A DNA stretch of 64,000 bases, taken from contig NC_134353.1 of assembly GCF_048569485.1 (NCBI RefSeq), positions 708,860,430 to 708,924,429 of the forward strand, read 5' to 3'. Below the pieces are notes generated by a model that was given only the letters and a program-made list of their open reading frames with translations, had not been told where the DNA came from and ran no database searches. A program made the position numbers and the translations under genes. How positions within the stretch are numbered: the stretch's first letter is position 1; the number at the start of each line of letters is the position of its first letter. The stretch is from Anomaloglossus baeobatrachus (taxonomy: Eukaryota > Chordata > Amphibia > Anura > Aromobatidae). This document shows positions 43,004 through 54,600 of the stretch, in pieces.

Positions 43004-43904
43004 GAATAGTGAGGTGCATGTGATGCTCTTAGTTTTCTTCTGGGAGATATTGCCGAGCTGCACATTCTGCTGGACTGTACGCATGAGTTTCTACTAAAAG
43101 GACAGTGCCCCCAATAATGTGTGGGGTGGTGGGAGATATGAAAAGCAGCACTTTACTTTTTCTGCAGTGTCACTATCATGATAGACTTCGAGTTGTGCAA
43201 CAAATCCAATTTATCAGGTATTCACAGGATGGCTGGTAATTCCTGATTTTCTGGGAGTCCCACTGATCGTTGAATTAGGTGTGCGAGCATCCACTCTGCT
43301 GTCTCCATTGACTGGAGCGAGAACGCCACACACTGAACCCTCTGAGCAAACCAGGGACTCTGGAACGTCGTTTTCGTTATCGGTGGGGGTGCTAAGTTGT
43401 GGTTGTAGCACAAACCCCTTTATATAGACCAGCATATTATGGGGACAGATACTTTAACTACCAATGATATGGCTTTCATTTGAGTTGTGCTATGATTGTG
43501 CCACTAGGACATGGTAGTCATGTGGCTCTTGAGACATTAGTTGGGGGATAGTCTTATATGGTGTGCTTTGATCTACTGATTGTAAAATTGATGGCAGAGC
43601 CAAGGAATTGTTTTGTATGTATGGGAGGAAGTTTACACCCTCCATGAGTAGTTGTATACATGATGCTGGATTATAGATGTAACATCAGTGGGCAGTAAAC
43701 AATAAGACGTCCTTATGAAGAAGTTACTTGTATTACTTGTATGTTACATTTCCTTGGTCTCTAGATTTTAGATGATGCAAAGTAGAGTACTAAAACCAAA
43801 GAAAACAAGTTCCTTTTCTTGATAGTAATTTCTATCAATGTTCCTAGTTGGTAAGAAAGACAATCGTATAAAATCTGATGATGGGTTGAGATCTCAGCAT
43901 CTTA
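43004..43904. other. DGCR2 intron 1, degraded repeat only
   Basis: 43210-43430 (TTCCTGATTTTCTGGGAGTC...CAAACCCCTTTATATAGACC) is related to dispersed repeats at 40285 and 62710. No gene. Confidence 0.4.
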
Positions 43905-44367
43905 GGCTGTATTCACACAGGGCTTTTTTGTTAATTTTTTTTTTTCCTGACCAAAACCTGATCTCGTGGCAGGAAATCTCCTTTGAGTCATCTACATTTT
44001 TGGTGCTTTTTTGATTCGTTTTTTTTTTAGTGGCCTTTTTAGCTTTAGATTTGGTGCAGATTTGCTGCTTGTTTGTTTTTTTTTCTTTCTACAAAGTGGG
44101 TTGTATCAATGAAAAAACACAGCAGATCTGCAGCAAAGAATTGACATGCTCATTCGTTAAAAACCTGACTAAAAACGCAGTTATTTAACAAAACAGTCAG
44201 GAAAAAACCCTGATGTGTGTGTGCATGAGATTTCAGAAATCTCATAGACTTTGCTGGGACTGTATAAAGCAGCTTTTTATTAGCATGGATTTGCATAAAA
44301 CCAAGGCAAATCTGCAGTTAAAAAATGCAGCAAAAACTTACTAAAAATGCCCTGTGTGAACATAGCC
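43905..44367. mobile_element. MITE, GGCTGTATTCACACAGGGC type
   Basis: The right end is GCCCTGTGTGAACATAGCC. TTA lies at 43902-43904 and at 44368-44370, the latter shared with the next element. Confidence 0.85.
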
Positions 44368-44370
44368 TTA

Positions 44371-44615
44371 GGCTCCTTTCACATTGCGTTTTTCTCTACG
44401 TCCACAGTAGGTGGTCTACGTTCAGGTGTCCGTCTGCAGAAACGTATATGTGCACAAAACAGGACACACGCTAACGCAGTGCGCTCCATAACAGTGAATG
44501 ACCCTGTCGGGCGCATGCGTCCGGAGCACGCTTTGCAGAGTGGGGGAGGGGCAGTCCGGACGGATGCTCCGACGGGACCTGTGGACGTAGAGAAAAATGC
44601 AATGTGAAAGGGGCC
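44371..44615. mobile_element. MITE, GGCTCCTTTCACATTGCG type (245 bp)
   Basis: The inverse GCAATGTGAAAGGGGCC closes it. TTA at 44368-44370 and 44616-44618. Tandem with the preceding element. Confidence 0.85.
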
Positions 44616-44881
44616 TTACTGTGTGTTTCTTCAAAACACATGCTTTGAGGAAAAAAAACTGTCTGTTGTGCCCTTTTGTGTTTGTAAACCCAGTATGAGC
44701 CAACTGATAGAGTGAACAGGATGCAGACAGAATGTGTAACTGCATTATCACCACTACCCACCTCCTGATGGGAAGGTAAGGGGCACGAGAGAACCCATTT
44801 AGTTAAAGCAATAATCTGTGCTCAAAACAACCTTGCCCCAATTCCCCTGGCTTGGATTATTTGATAACCAAATGTGCCTTA

Positions 44882-45747
44882 GGGTACCTTCACACTTAGC
44901 GATGCAGCAGCGATCCGACCAGCGATCTGACCTGGTCAGGATCGCTGCTGCATCGCTACATGGTCGCTGGTGAGCTGTCAAACAGGCAGATCTCACCAGC
45001 GACCAGTGAACAGCCCCCAGCCAGCAGCGACGTGCAAGTGACGCTGCTCTTGCACGGAGCCGCAGTCTGGAAGCTGCGGAGACTGGTAACTAAGGTAAAC
45101 ATCGGGTATGGTTACCCGATGTTTACATTAGTTACCAGCGCACAGCTGTGTGTGCAGGGAGCAGGGAGCCGCGCACACTGAGCGCTGGCTCCTTGCTCTC
45201 CTACCGTAGCTACAGTACACATCTGGTTAATTAACCCGATGTGTAATGCAGCTACATGTGCAGAGAGCAGGGAGCCGCGCACACTGCTTAGCGCTGGCTC
45301 CTTGCTCTCCTAGCTGCTGTACACATCGGGTTAATTAACCCGATGTGTACAGCAGCTACATGTGCAGAGAGCCGGAGCCGGCAGCACAGGCAGCGTGAGA
45401 GCTGCAGAGGCTCGTAACTAAGGTAAATATCGGGTAACCACCTTGGTTACCCGATGTTTATCTTGGATACAGCTTACCTCAGCTGTCAGACGCCGGCTCC
45501 TGCTCCCTGCTCGCTTCATTTGTCGCTCTCTCGCTGTCACACACAGCGATCTGTGTGTCACAGTGGGAGAGCGCCTTTGAAGAAAACGAACCAGGGCTGT
45601 GTGTAACGAGCAGCGATCTCGCAGCAGGGGCCAGATCGCTGCTCAGTGTCACACACAGCGAGATCGCTAATGAGGTCACTGCTGCGTCACAAAAAGCGTG
45701 ACTCAGCAGCGATCTCGGCAGTGAGCTCGCTGTGTGTGAAGCACCCC
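44882..45747 (+). mobile_element. MITE, GGGTACCTTCACAC/GTGTGAAGCACCCC family, copy 2
   Basis: A near mirror of 19750-20591. TTA lies at 44879-44881 and 45748-45750. It contains the same paired GGTTACCCGATGTTTAC and ACATCGGGTTAATTAACCCG modules. Confidence 0.88.
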
Positions 45748-46006
45748 TTACTCATCTGCTTTCACTCCATGGAACCAAGACATATGTCTTTGTGGTCTGC
45801 ATCAGCATCCGAAGTGTTGACTCGAAGTGTCTTTCCATGCTGATGCAGACCATGGAACTGCATACACTGGATCCACAGGGGTGACAGCAGATAAATTTGA
45901 CTTTATTTTCACAGAATCCAAGCCAGGGGGCAAGGTTGTATTAGTGCTCCCAGTCTGGGGAAGGGCATGTAAAGTCAACTTGCAGGAACCATCGTGATGA
46001 CTATAA

Positions 46007-46711
46007 GGCTATGTGCGCACGCTTCGTTTTTTGCCGCATTTTTAAACATAGTTTTGGTCTCAAAACTGCATTATTTTCATTCCCCAAAAAAGTCTGAGAT
46101 TTAATTTTTGCTGTCCACACAGTGCAGTTTTTTTTTTTTTTTTGCTGGCGTTTTTGTGGTGACCACAAAGATGTAGCATGTCAATTCTTTTTGCGTTTTT
46201 CCCTGCGTTTTTCACTCATTGAATGTAATTGAGAAAAACGCATCAAAACGCACAAAAACCCATGCTTTTTTTTATGCATTTTTGCCGCAGGCGCGTTTTT
46301 GTACCTTTTTTTTTTTTTTTTGGGGGGGGCCAAAAACGCTGCATCTTAATGGTCAGAAAAAAACGCAGCGTGCGCACATTACTGCTATCCCCTCGCATGA
46401 CATTCCTGCGACTATTGCGATTCTCGCTCTGCACGCGCGGTACTCTGGTGTACCGTGAGTGCAGTGCAATTTTTTTATTTTTTTTTTTTCCCCTCGCCCC
46501 GTATACTATAATGGATGCGAGAGAAAAAGTCTCGCATTACAATCGCGACATGCTGCGATTGTTTTCTCGGTCCGATTAGGGCTGAGAAAATAAACGCTCA
46601 TGATGTGTGCTGACACATAGGTTAATATTGGTCCGAGTGGGATGCTATTTTTTTTTTTTTTTTTTATCGCACTCCACTCACACCGATTTTTCATGCCGTG
46701 TGGCTTAGGCC
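46007..46711. mobile_element. Chimeric MITE with unlike termini
   Basis: The left end GGCTATGTGCGCACGCTTCG belongs to one family. The right end (GTGTGGCTTAGGCC) and about 320 bp before it are the reverse complement of the GGCCTAAGCCACAC family (46839-47309). TAA at 46004-46006 and 46712-46714. The junction is near 46375-46392. Confidence 0.75.
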
Positions 46712-46838
46712 TAATGGTGTCTGAACACGCTGTCTAATGTGTATGGGGGCCTTTCTACTCTCCCCAACAGATGCTGGGTGGGGTGGGGACATTGTGTGGG
46801 AAGTATCTGGCACGTCTGATTTTTGGTGGTCAACCTAA

Positions 46839-47309
46839 GGCCTAAGCCACACTGTGAGAAAATCTGCGCGAGTGGAGTGAGATAAAACATCGCGTTCCAC
46901 TCAGACCAATATTGGCCTATGTGTCAGCGCACTTGAGCGATTATTTTCTCAGCCCTAATCGGACCGAGAAAACAATCGCAGCATGCTGCGGGTGCAATGC
47001 GAGACTCTTTTTCTCTCGCTCCCATTCAAGTGAAGGGGTGAGAGAAAAATCGCACTGCACTTGCGGTACACCGGTGTACCATGCATGCAGAGTGAGAATC
47101 ACAATAGCCGGCAACGGAGGAGAGAGGGAGATAAATCCCTCCCTCCACTCCTCCGTGCCGGCCCGCCCCTCCACAGCACTGGCCTGGTCCACTCGCACAG
47201 TCGGACCTCAGTTGCAGGGATACGCGCATGACACTCTGCTCCTGCTGTACTGCCAGCGCGAGCTGGGTGTCATGCGAGCATCGCACTAGTGCCCCGTGTG
47301 GCGCCGGCC
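46839..47309. mobile_element. MITE, GGCCTAAGCCACAC family, copy 2
   Basis: TAA flanks (46836-46838, 47310-47312). The body is clearly related to 1419-1911 over its length, for example CAGCCCTAATCGGACCGAG. Confidence 0.85.
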
Positions 47310-47614
47310 TAATTTTTGTTCTGGGAGGTAATCCGCTGTCAGAAGAGTCTCCTAGATAATTTGGGAATACTTGCTGTGCAAAGTGATCCTGTTCATTGAG
47401 GAGTCATGATAGGTATTGTCCTAATTGATCGTTCGTCCGACCCGTCCGACCGCTAATCTGATTTGTATAGGGGTCTTAAGAGTTCTGACGGCCTAAGATT
47501 ATTTTTGTTATGTTAAGATGTTCTCAGATTGAGAAGTGAAGTAAAGCAGATTGTGGTCAATTTTAACAAGAATCCAATGTTTCAGTGATTTTTATTGGTG
47601 TTGTGAAACTGTTA

Positions 47615-47964
47615 GGCCATGTGTCCACGCTGCGGAAAATGCGCGGATTTTGCCGCAGATTTCTCGCGGAAAAGCCGCGGATTTTCCGAAAATCTGCAGC
47701 CGCGGCACTTCCCAGCCATTTCAATGGCATTTTGGAAATGCTGTGTCCATGCTGCGGATTTTTCCGCGGCGGATTTGCCGCGGATTTTGATCTGGAAAAA
47801 TCTGCAGCATGTCAATTATTGTTGCGGATTTTGATCCGGATTTTGGCTATAGAATTGGGGAAAAAAAAAAATCTGCGGCAAAAAAAAGGTGCGGATTTGC
47901 CGCGAAAGTCGCGGATTTTCATGCAGAAAAATCCGCAGCAACATTCTACCATGGACACATAGCC
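47615..47964. mobile_element. MITE, GGCCATGTGTCCACG type (350 bp)
   Basis: The inverse ATGGACACATAGCC closes it. TTA on both sides (47612-47614, 47965-47967). The inside is full of GCGGATTTTCCGC palindromes. Confidence 0.85.
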
Positions 47965-47967
47965 TTA

Positions 47968-48451
47968 GAGGACGTGCACCAGTTTTAACATGTTAAACTA
48001 GCCACATCTCACAATATTGCTTGTAGAGCTGACTAAACCATAGTTCTTATTTTTTAGTTTCTCTTCTCCATTCTCCATCATATTAGCTTGTGAAGTTTAG
48101 GTTTCAAATTTATAAGGCGAAGGGGGCGTTACCAGATATTATTCTCTGGGAATGTGTATTTTTTCACCTCCATGATGTTAACAAATAAGCAGTAGGAAGC
48201 GTCCTGCAGGGGATAAAATTATGCCCATAGAAAAGGCTTTGAACCCCCACCTTGTCTTGTGAGATGTGACAACTACTCTGTAGTAGCGAGCAGAACCTTG
48301 TGTGATTTACAAACACTTCCAGCTTTCATTTCACGGCAGTCTGTGGGGGAGCAATATACAGCAAGTGCTCAGCACTGTAATGGGAGAGCTGCAGAGGTGT
48401 TTGTAATTCCGCTTCTCCCACACTGATTGCACTGAGTTGAAAAAGGTGCTA
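47968..48451. other. DGCR2 intron 1, nothing recognised
   Basis: No repeat family or exon identified. Confidence 0.45.
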
Positions 48452-48454
48452 TTA

Positions 48455-50298
48455 GGCTATGTGTGCATGTTGCGTTTTTCTTGCATTTTGGTTGGGTTTT
48501 AAACTGCACCATGTCAATGACAAAATGAATGTGTTTTGCTTCCCTGGCAAAAGTCTGAGAAGTCAAAAGTTCCATGTGCACGTTGCTTTTTTTTTTTTTT
48601 ATAGGCATCGGTTTGTTTGACAAATATTTGTCAATCGTTGCGTAAAAAAAAAAAGCAGCATGTCACTTCTTCATTGTGTTTTGCGAGCATTTTCCACTCA
48701 TTGAACTGAATGAGGTGTGTCAAAACACAACCAAAATGTTTAGCTGCGCGTTTGCACTGCATTTTGGTTGGATTTTGGATCAGTTCTTGTCAACAAAAAC
48801 GCAGCTCTCTCCCTCCTTTATACTCGCCGATCACCGGCGCGACTGTTAAACTGTTCCTGCTGCTTCTCCTGCTTCTAAAAGTGCCAGCTGTTCATTAGGC
48901 TCATCTCATATTCACTGCTGCTCCCGCCCACCGGTGCCTATGATTGGTTGCATTCAGATGCGCCCCCACGCTGAATGGTTGCAGTGAGACAGCTGTCAAT
49001 CACAGCCACTGGTGGGCGGGTCAATATCGTGCAGTAAAGTAAATAATTAAAAAAAAAAAAACCCACGAAGTGCGGTCCCCACCACCCCCCAATTGATACC
49101 CAGCCAAGATAAAGCCACACCGCTTCTCAGACTGGGGAGGCCTATCATTTTTAGGCTGCCCCTCAGCCTAAAAATATCAGCCAGCAGCCACGCGGAATTG
49201 GCGCATCAATTAGATGCAACACTCCTGGGACCTTACCCGGCTCATCCGATTACCCTGGTGTGGTGGCAATCGGGGTAATAAGGAGTTAATGGCAGCCCAT
49301 AGCTGCACTAAGTCCTAGGTTAATCATAACAGGTGTCTGAGACACCTACCATGATTAATCTGTAAGTGAAAGTAAATATTTAAATTGTCCCTCTAGTGAG
49401 GAAGTAGTAATCCTAAAAGTCAAAAGTGGCTTTTTAAACAAATCTTTTCATAAGAATCAGGATTTAATGCCAGATTAGAATCCCAATTTGAAGACACGGT
49501 GCACGGTGTTTTGGGGTGAAAGTAAATAAACCCACCCAAAAAATCCTTTATTTGGAATAAAAGACAAAATAAACCACCCTCTTTCACCACTTTTTTTAAC
49601 TCTCAAACACCCTTCCAGGTCCGGCGTAATCCACACGGGGTCCCACGACTCTTCCAGCTCTGCTACATCGGAAGCCCACAGCGAGCAGCCACAGAAGAAG
49701 ACTACTCGCTGTGAGCTCCATGCAGCAACTGAAGTGAGTCTCGCTATCGCCGGTGACATCATTCAGGTTACCCACGGCCACAGCTGGAGTCCTCCACCTC
49801 TGACAGCAAATTACCTGAGTGACTGAAGTAAGCCGCACAATCAGCGGGGCCGTCGCTCAGGTGATTTCCGGTCACAGCTGCAATTCTTCACCTGTGACCG
49901 TAAATCAGGCCGGGACACAGAGAGAGAGAATGAACTTGGGTGAAGCGCTGATGTCACAGCTGTGGGCCCCGCACTATTTCCTGTGTCGCAGCACTGACGT
50001 CAGAGCTTCACCCAATTGCATTCTCATCGCATGGCTCTGTCTCTGTCAGCGGGCAGTCATGCTATCTATTCTTTCTAGCTATTTTTTTCTATCCCTCTAT
50101 CTATATATTCTAGCCATCTATCTAATCATATTTTATTTCACCTTTAAAAACGCACTGTCCAACACGCAGGGAAAATGCATCGAAAACACATGCGTTTTTA
50201 CCGCTTTTTTTTGTCAAACGCAGTGTTTACATTTGTGAAGAGTCTGCCAGAGGGTACATTTTTGTTGTCAAACCAGAACGCAGCGTGCGGACATAGCC
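48455..50298. mobile_element. Long non-autonomous Harbinger-type element (1.84 kb)
   Basis: The termini GGCTATGTGTGCATGTTGCG and ACGCAGCGTGCGGACATAGCC are flanked by TTA (48452-48454, 50299-50301). The interior is about 1.3 kb unlike the MITEs and has a TCTATC tract near 50085-50125. No transposase was recognised, so the interior may be captured sequence. Confidence 0.7.
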
Positions 50299-50583
50299 TT
50301 AGTCACATTCTGCTTTGCTGTACTCCACAGTCCTTCTCAGAGTATGTTCCTTCTTTTCCTCTGCCGGATTACTTCTCCATATGATTGGTCAACAGCATGC
50401 AGGGGAAAAAATACAAGCCCCAGAGAAGGATCTGTTTACACCCAATCAGATTTATCATAAATTTAAAACCTAAACTTTACAAACTGATATATCTCCATAA
50501 CAGAGAGGAGAAATAAAAAAAAAAAATAAAAACACATTTTTATTCAGCTCTGCAGCCACTATTTTATGATGTCTCCAGTATAA

Positions 50584-51317
50584 AGCTGCTTTCACACTGT
50601 TTTTTTTTTAACATGCGTCCTGAACGTTTTTTTTAACGCAAAAACGGATCCAGTGCAAATACGTTTTCATTTCAATGCATTTGCAATGGACTTGCGTCAA
50701 CATGCGTTCACCTGCGTTTGCGTGCGTTATAGTGAGGATCCAGCGACTTGCAGTTTTTTAACATTTTTCAAAAACGCTACTTGTAGCGTTTTTGAGCTGC
50801 GTCCAAATACTGCAAATTGCTGGATCCTGACTATACTGCATGCAAACGCATGTGAACGCTGATAGACAGGGTCCTGCTTGCTCTACTGAGCATGCCCAGA
50901 AACCAGCCTGGCGTGATCAGTCCCTCTCTCCCCCTCCCGAGAGCTGCGGAGGCTCGTAACCAAGGTAAACATCGAGTAACTTGCTTGGATACCCGATGTT
51001 TACCTTGGTTACGTATGCAGGGAGCCCGGCTCCTAGCAGCTGCAGACGCTCGTAACCAAGGTAAATATCGGGTATCCAAGCAAGTTACCCGATGTTTACC
51101 TTGGTTATGAGCCTCCGCAGCTGTCAGATGCCGGCTCCCAGTCTCGCGTTCAGTTCCCCTCACTCCCGATCACATGACTCCAATGCCCGCCCATAAACTT
51201 CAAGTGACAGGATCCTGCAAAATAACACATGCGTTTTTCTCTGCAAAAACAGGATCCGCTTTTGCAGCAAAAAAACGTTCCTGACGCATGGTAAAAAAAC
51301 GTAGTGTGAATGCGGCC
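50584..51317 (+). mobile_element. MITE, GGCTGCTTTCACACTACG family, copy 3
   Basis: TAA flanks (50581-50583, 51318-51320). Same order as 22431-23221, with two GTAACC modules (50962-51013, 51058-51105). Confidence 0.85.
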
Positions 51318-51320
51318 TAA

Positions 51321-51664
51321 CACGCTAAACCTGTAAAAGGTTGTCTTTCACGCAGAATCCATGAGAAAACTCTCCATCTCCCCCTTGAAAATGTCAATAT
51401 ATCTCTAGTTTTTCAAGTTTTCATGTAAAGAAAATTTGTCAGCAGGATTTTGCAATTTAAAGTACACACATGGCCACACTGGGGCTATCACACTGATTAA
51501 AGTAATACCTGTGGTGAAGAAATCCTGGTTATGGTTTTTGATTAGTCTGCATTTGAAGTTGTCTTGTAATCCATATTTTCTGGTATCGGGGCAGGCCTGT
51601 AGGGAAGGTTTTTTTATTATTTTTTTTCTCTTGGTACCCTGGCCCCTTAGTCATTCTCCTGTTT
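51321..51664. other. DGCR2 intron 1, unique-looking flank of the satellite
   Basis: No repeat family identified. The satellite starts abruptly after GGAGGTCATCCC. Confidence 0.5.
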
Positions 51665-51672
51665 GAATTGGA

Positions 51673-54600
51673 GGTCATCCCTCCTTCATCCCTCCTTTCA
51701 TCCCTCCTTTCATCCCTCCTTTCATCCCTCCTTTCATCCCTCCTTTCATCCCTCCCTTTCATCCCCCTTCTCCTCTTTCATCCCTCCCTTTCATCCCTCC
51801 CTTTCATCCCTCCCTTCATCCCTCCCTTTCATCCCTCCCTTTCATCCCTCCCTCCCTTTCATCCCTCCCTCCCTTCATCCTCCCTCCCTTCATCCCTCCC
51901 TCCCTTCATCCCTCCCTCCCTTCATCCCTCCCTCCCTTCATCCCTCCCTCCCTTCATCCCTCCCTCCCTTCATCCCTCCCTCCCTTCATCCTCCCTCCCT
52001 TCATCCCTCCCTCCCTTCATCCCTCCCTCCCTTCATCCCTCCCTCCCTTCATCCCCCTCCCTCATCCCTCCCTCCCTTCCTCCCTCCCCTCCCTTCCTTC
52101 CTCCCTCCCTCCCTTCATCCCTCCCTCCCTTCATCCCTCCCTCCCTTCATCCCTCCCTCCCTTCATCCCTCCCTCCCTTCATCCCTCCCTCCTTCATCCT
52201 CCCTCCCTTCCTTCATCCCTCCCTCCCTTCCTTCATCCCTCCCTCCCTTCCTTCATCCCTCCCTCCCTTCCTTCATCCCTCCCTCCCTTCCTCATCCCTC
52301 CCTCCCTTCCTCATCCCTCCCTCCCTTCCTTCATCCCTCCCTCCCTTCCTTCATCCCTCCCTCCCTTCCTTCATCCCTCCTCCCTTCCTTCATCCCTCCC
52401 TCCCTTCCTTCATCCCTCCCTCCCTTCCTTCATCCCTCCCTCCTCCTTCATCCCTCCCTCCCCCCTCCCTTCCTTCATCCCTCCCTCCCTCCCTTCCTTC
52501 ATCCCTCCCTCCCTCCCTTCCTTCATCCCTCCCTCCCTCCCTTCCTTCATCCCTCCCTCCCTTCCTTCCTTCATCCCTCCCTCCCTTCCTTCCTTCATTC
52601 CTCCCTCCCTTCCTTCCTTCATCCCTCCCTCCCTTCCTTCCTTCATCCCTCCCTCCCTCCCTTCCTTCATCCCTCCCTCCCTCCCTTCCTTCATCCCTCC
52701 CTCCCTCCCTTCCTTCATCCCTCCCTCCCTTCCTTCCTTCATCCCTCCCTCCCTTCCTTCCTTCATCCCTCCCTCCCTTCCTTCCTTCATCCCTCCCTCC
52801 CTTCCTTCCTTCATCCCTCCCTCCCTTCCTTCCTTCCTTCATCCCTCCCTCCCTTCCTTCATCCCTCCCTCCCTTCATCCCTCCCTCCCTTCCTTCATCC
52901 CTCCCTCCCTTCATCCCTCCCTCCCTTCCTTCTATCCCTCCCTCCCTCCCTTCATCCCTCCCTCCCTTCCTTCATCCCTCCCTCCCTTCATCCCTCCATT
53001 CATCCCTCCCTCCCTTCCTTCATCCCTCCCTCCCTCCCTTCATCCCTCCCTCCCTTCCTTCATCCCTCCCTCCCTTCATCCCTCCCTTCATCCCTCCCTC
53101 CCTCCCTTCATCCCTCCCTCCCTTCCTTCATCCCTCCCTCCCTCCCTCCCTTCATCCCTCCCTCCCTCCCTTCATCCCTCCCTCCCTCCCTCCCTTCATC
53201 CCTCCCTCCCTCCCTCCCTTCATCCCTCCCTCCCTCCCTTCATCCCTCCCACCCTCCCTTCATCCATCCATCGCTCCTCCCCCCTCCCTCATCCATCCCT
53301 CCCTCCCTTCATCCATCCCTCCCTCCCTCCCTTCATCCATCCCTCCCTCCCTCCCTCCCTTCATCCATCCCTCCCTCCCTCCCTCCCTTCATCCATCCCT
53401 CCCTCCCTCCCTCCTTCACCATCCCTCCCTCCCTCCCTTCATCCATCCTCCCTCCCTCCCTTCATCCATCCCTCCCTCCCTCCCTTCATCCATCCTCCTC
53501 CCTCCCTCCCTCCCTCATCCATCCCTCCCTCCCTCCCTTCATCCATCCCTCCCTCCCTTCATCCATCCCACCCTCCCTCCCTTCATCCATCCCTCCCTCC
53601 CTCCCCTTCATCCATCCCTCCCTCCCTCCCTTCATCCATCCCTCCCTCCCTCCCTTCATCCATCCCTCCTCCCTCCCTTCATCCATGCCCTCCCTCCCTC
53701 CCTCCCTTCATCCCTCCCTCCCTCCCTCCCTTCATCCATCCCTCCCTCCCTCCCTTCATCCATCCCTCCCTCCCACCCTTCATCCATCCCTCCCTCCCTT
53801 CATCCATCCATCCATCCCTCCCTCCCTTCATCCATCCATCCATCCCCCCTCCCTCCCTCCCTCCCTCATCCATCCCTCCCTCCCTCCCTCCCTCCCTTCA
53901 TCCATCCCTCCCTCCCCCCTTCATCCATCCATCCCTCCCTCCCTTCATCCATCCCACCCTCCCTCCCTTCATCCATCCCTCCCTCCCTCCCTTCATCCAT
54001 CCCTCCCTCCCTCCCTTCATCCATCCCCCTCCCTCCCTTCATCCATCCCTCCCTCCCTCCTTCATCCATCCCTCCCTCCCTCCCTTCATCCATCCCCCTC
54101 CCTCCCTTCATCCATCCCCTCCCTCCCTCCCTCCATCCATCCCTCCCTCCCTCCCTCCCTTCATCATCCCTCCCTCCCTCCATCCATCCCTCCCTCCTCC
54201 CTCCCTTCATCCATCCCTCCCTCCCTCCCTTCATCCATCCCTCCCTCCCTCCCTTCATCTCCTCCCTCCCTCCTTCATCCCTCCCTCTCCCTCCCTTCAT
54301 CCCTCCCTCCCTCCCTTCATCCCTCCCTCCCTCCCTTCATCCCTCCCTCCCTTCATCCATACCTCCCTCCCTCCCTCCCTTCATCCATCCTTCCCTTCAT
54401 CCATCCCTCCCTCCCTCTCCTTCATCCCTCCCTTCATCCATCCTTCCCTCCCTCCCTTCATCCCTCCCTCCCTCCCTCCCTTCATCCCTCCCTCCCTCCC
54501 TCCCTTCATCCCTCCCTCCCTCCCTCCCTTCATCCCTCCCTCCCTCCCTCCCTTCATCCCTCCCTCCCTCCCTCCCTTCATCCCTCCCTCCCTCCCTCCC

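Noticed and set aside
47551-47962. 125-codon Arg/Phe-rich frame
   Set aside because: It lies wholly within the GCGGATTTTCCGC palindromes of a MITE.
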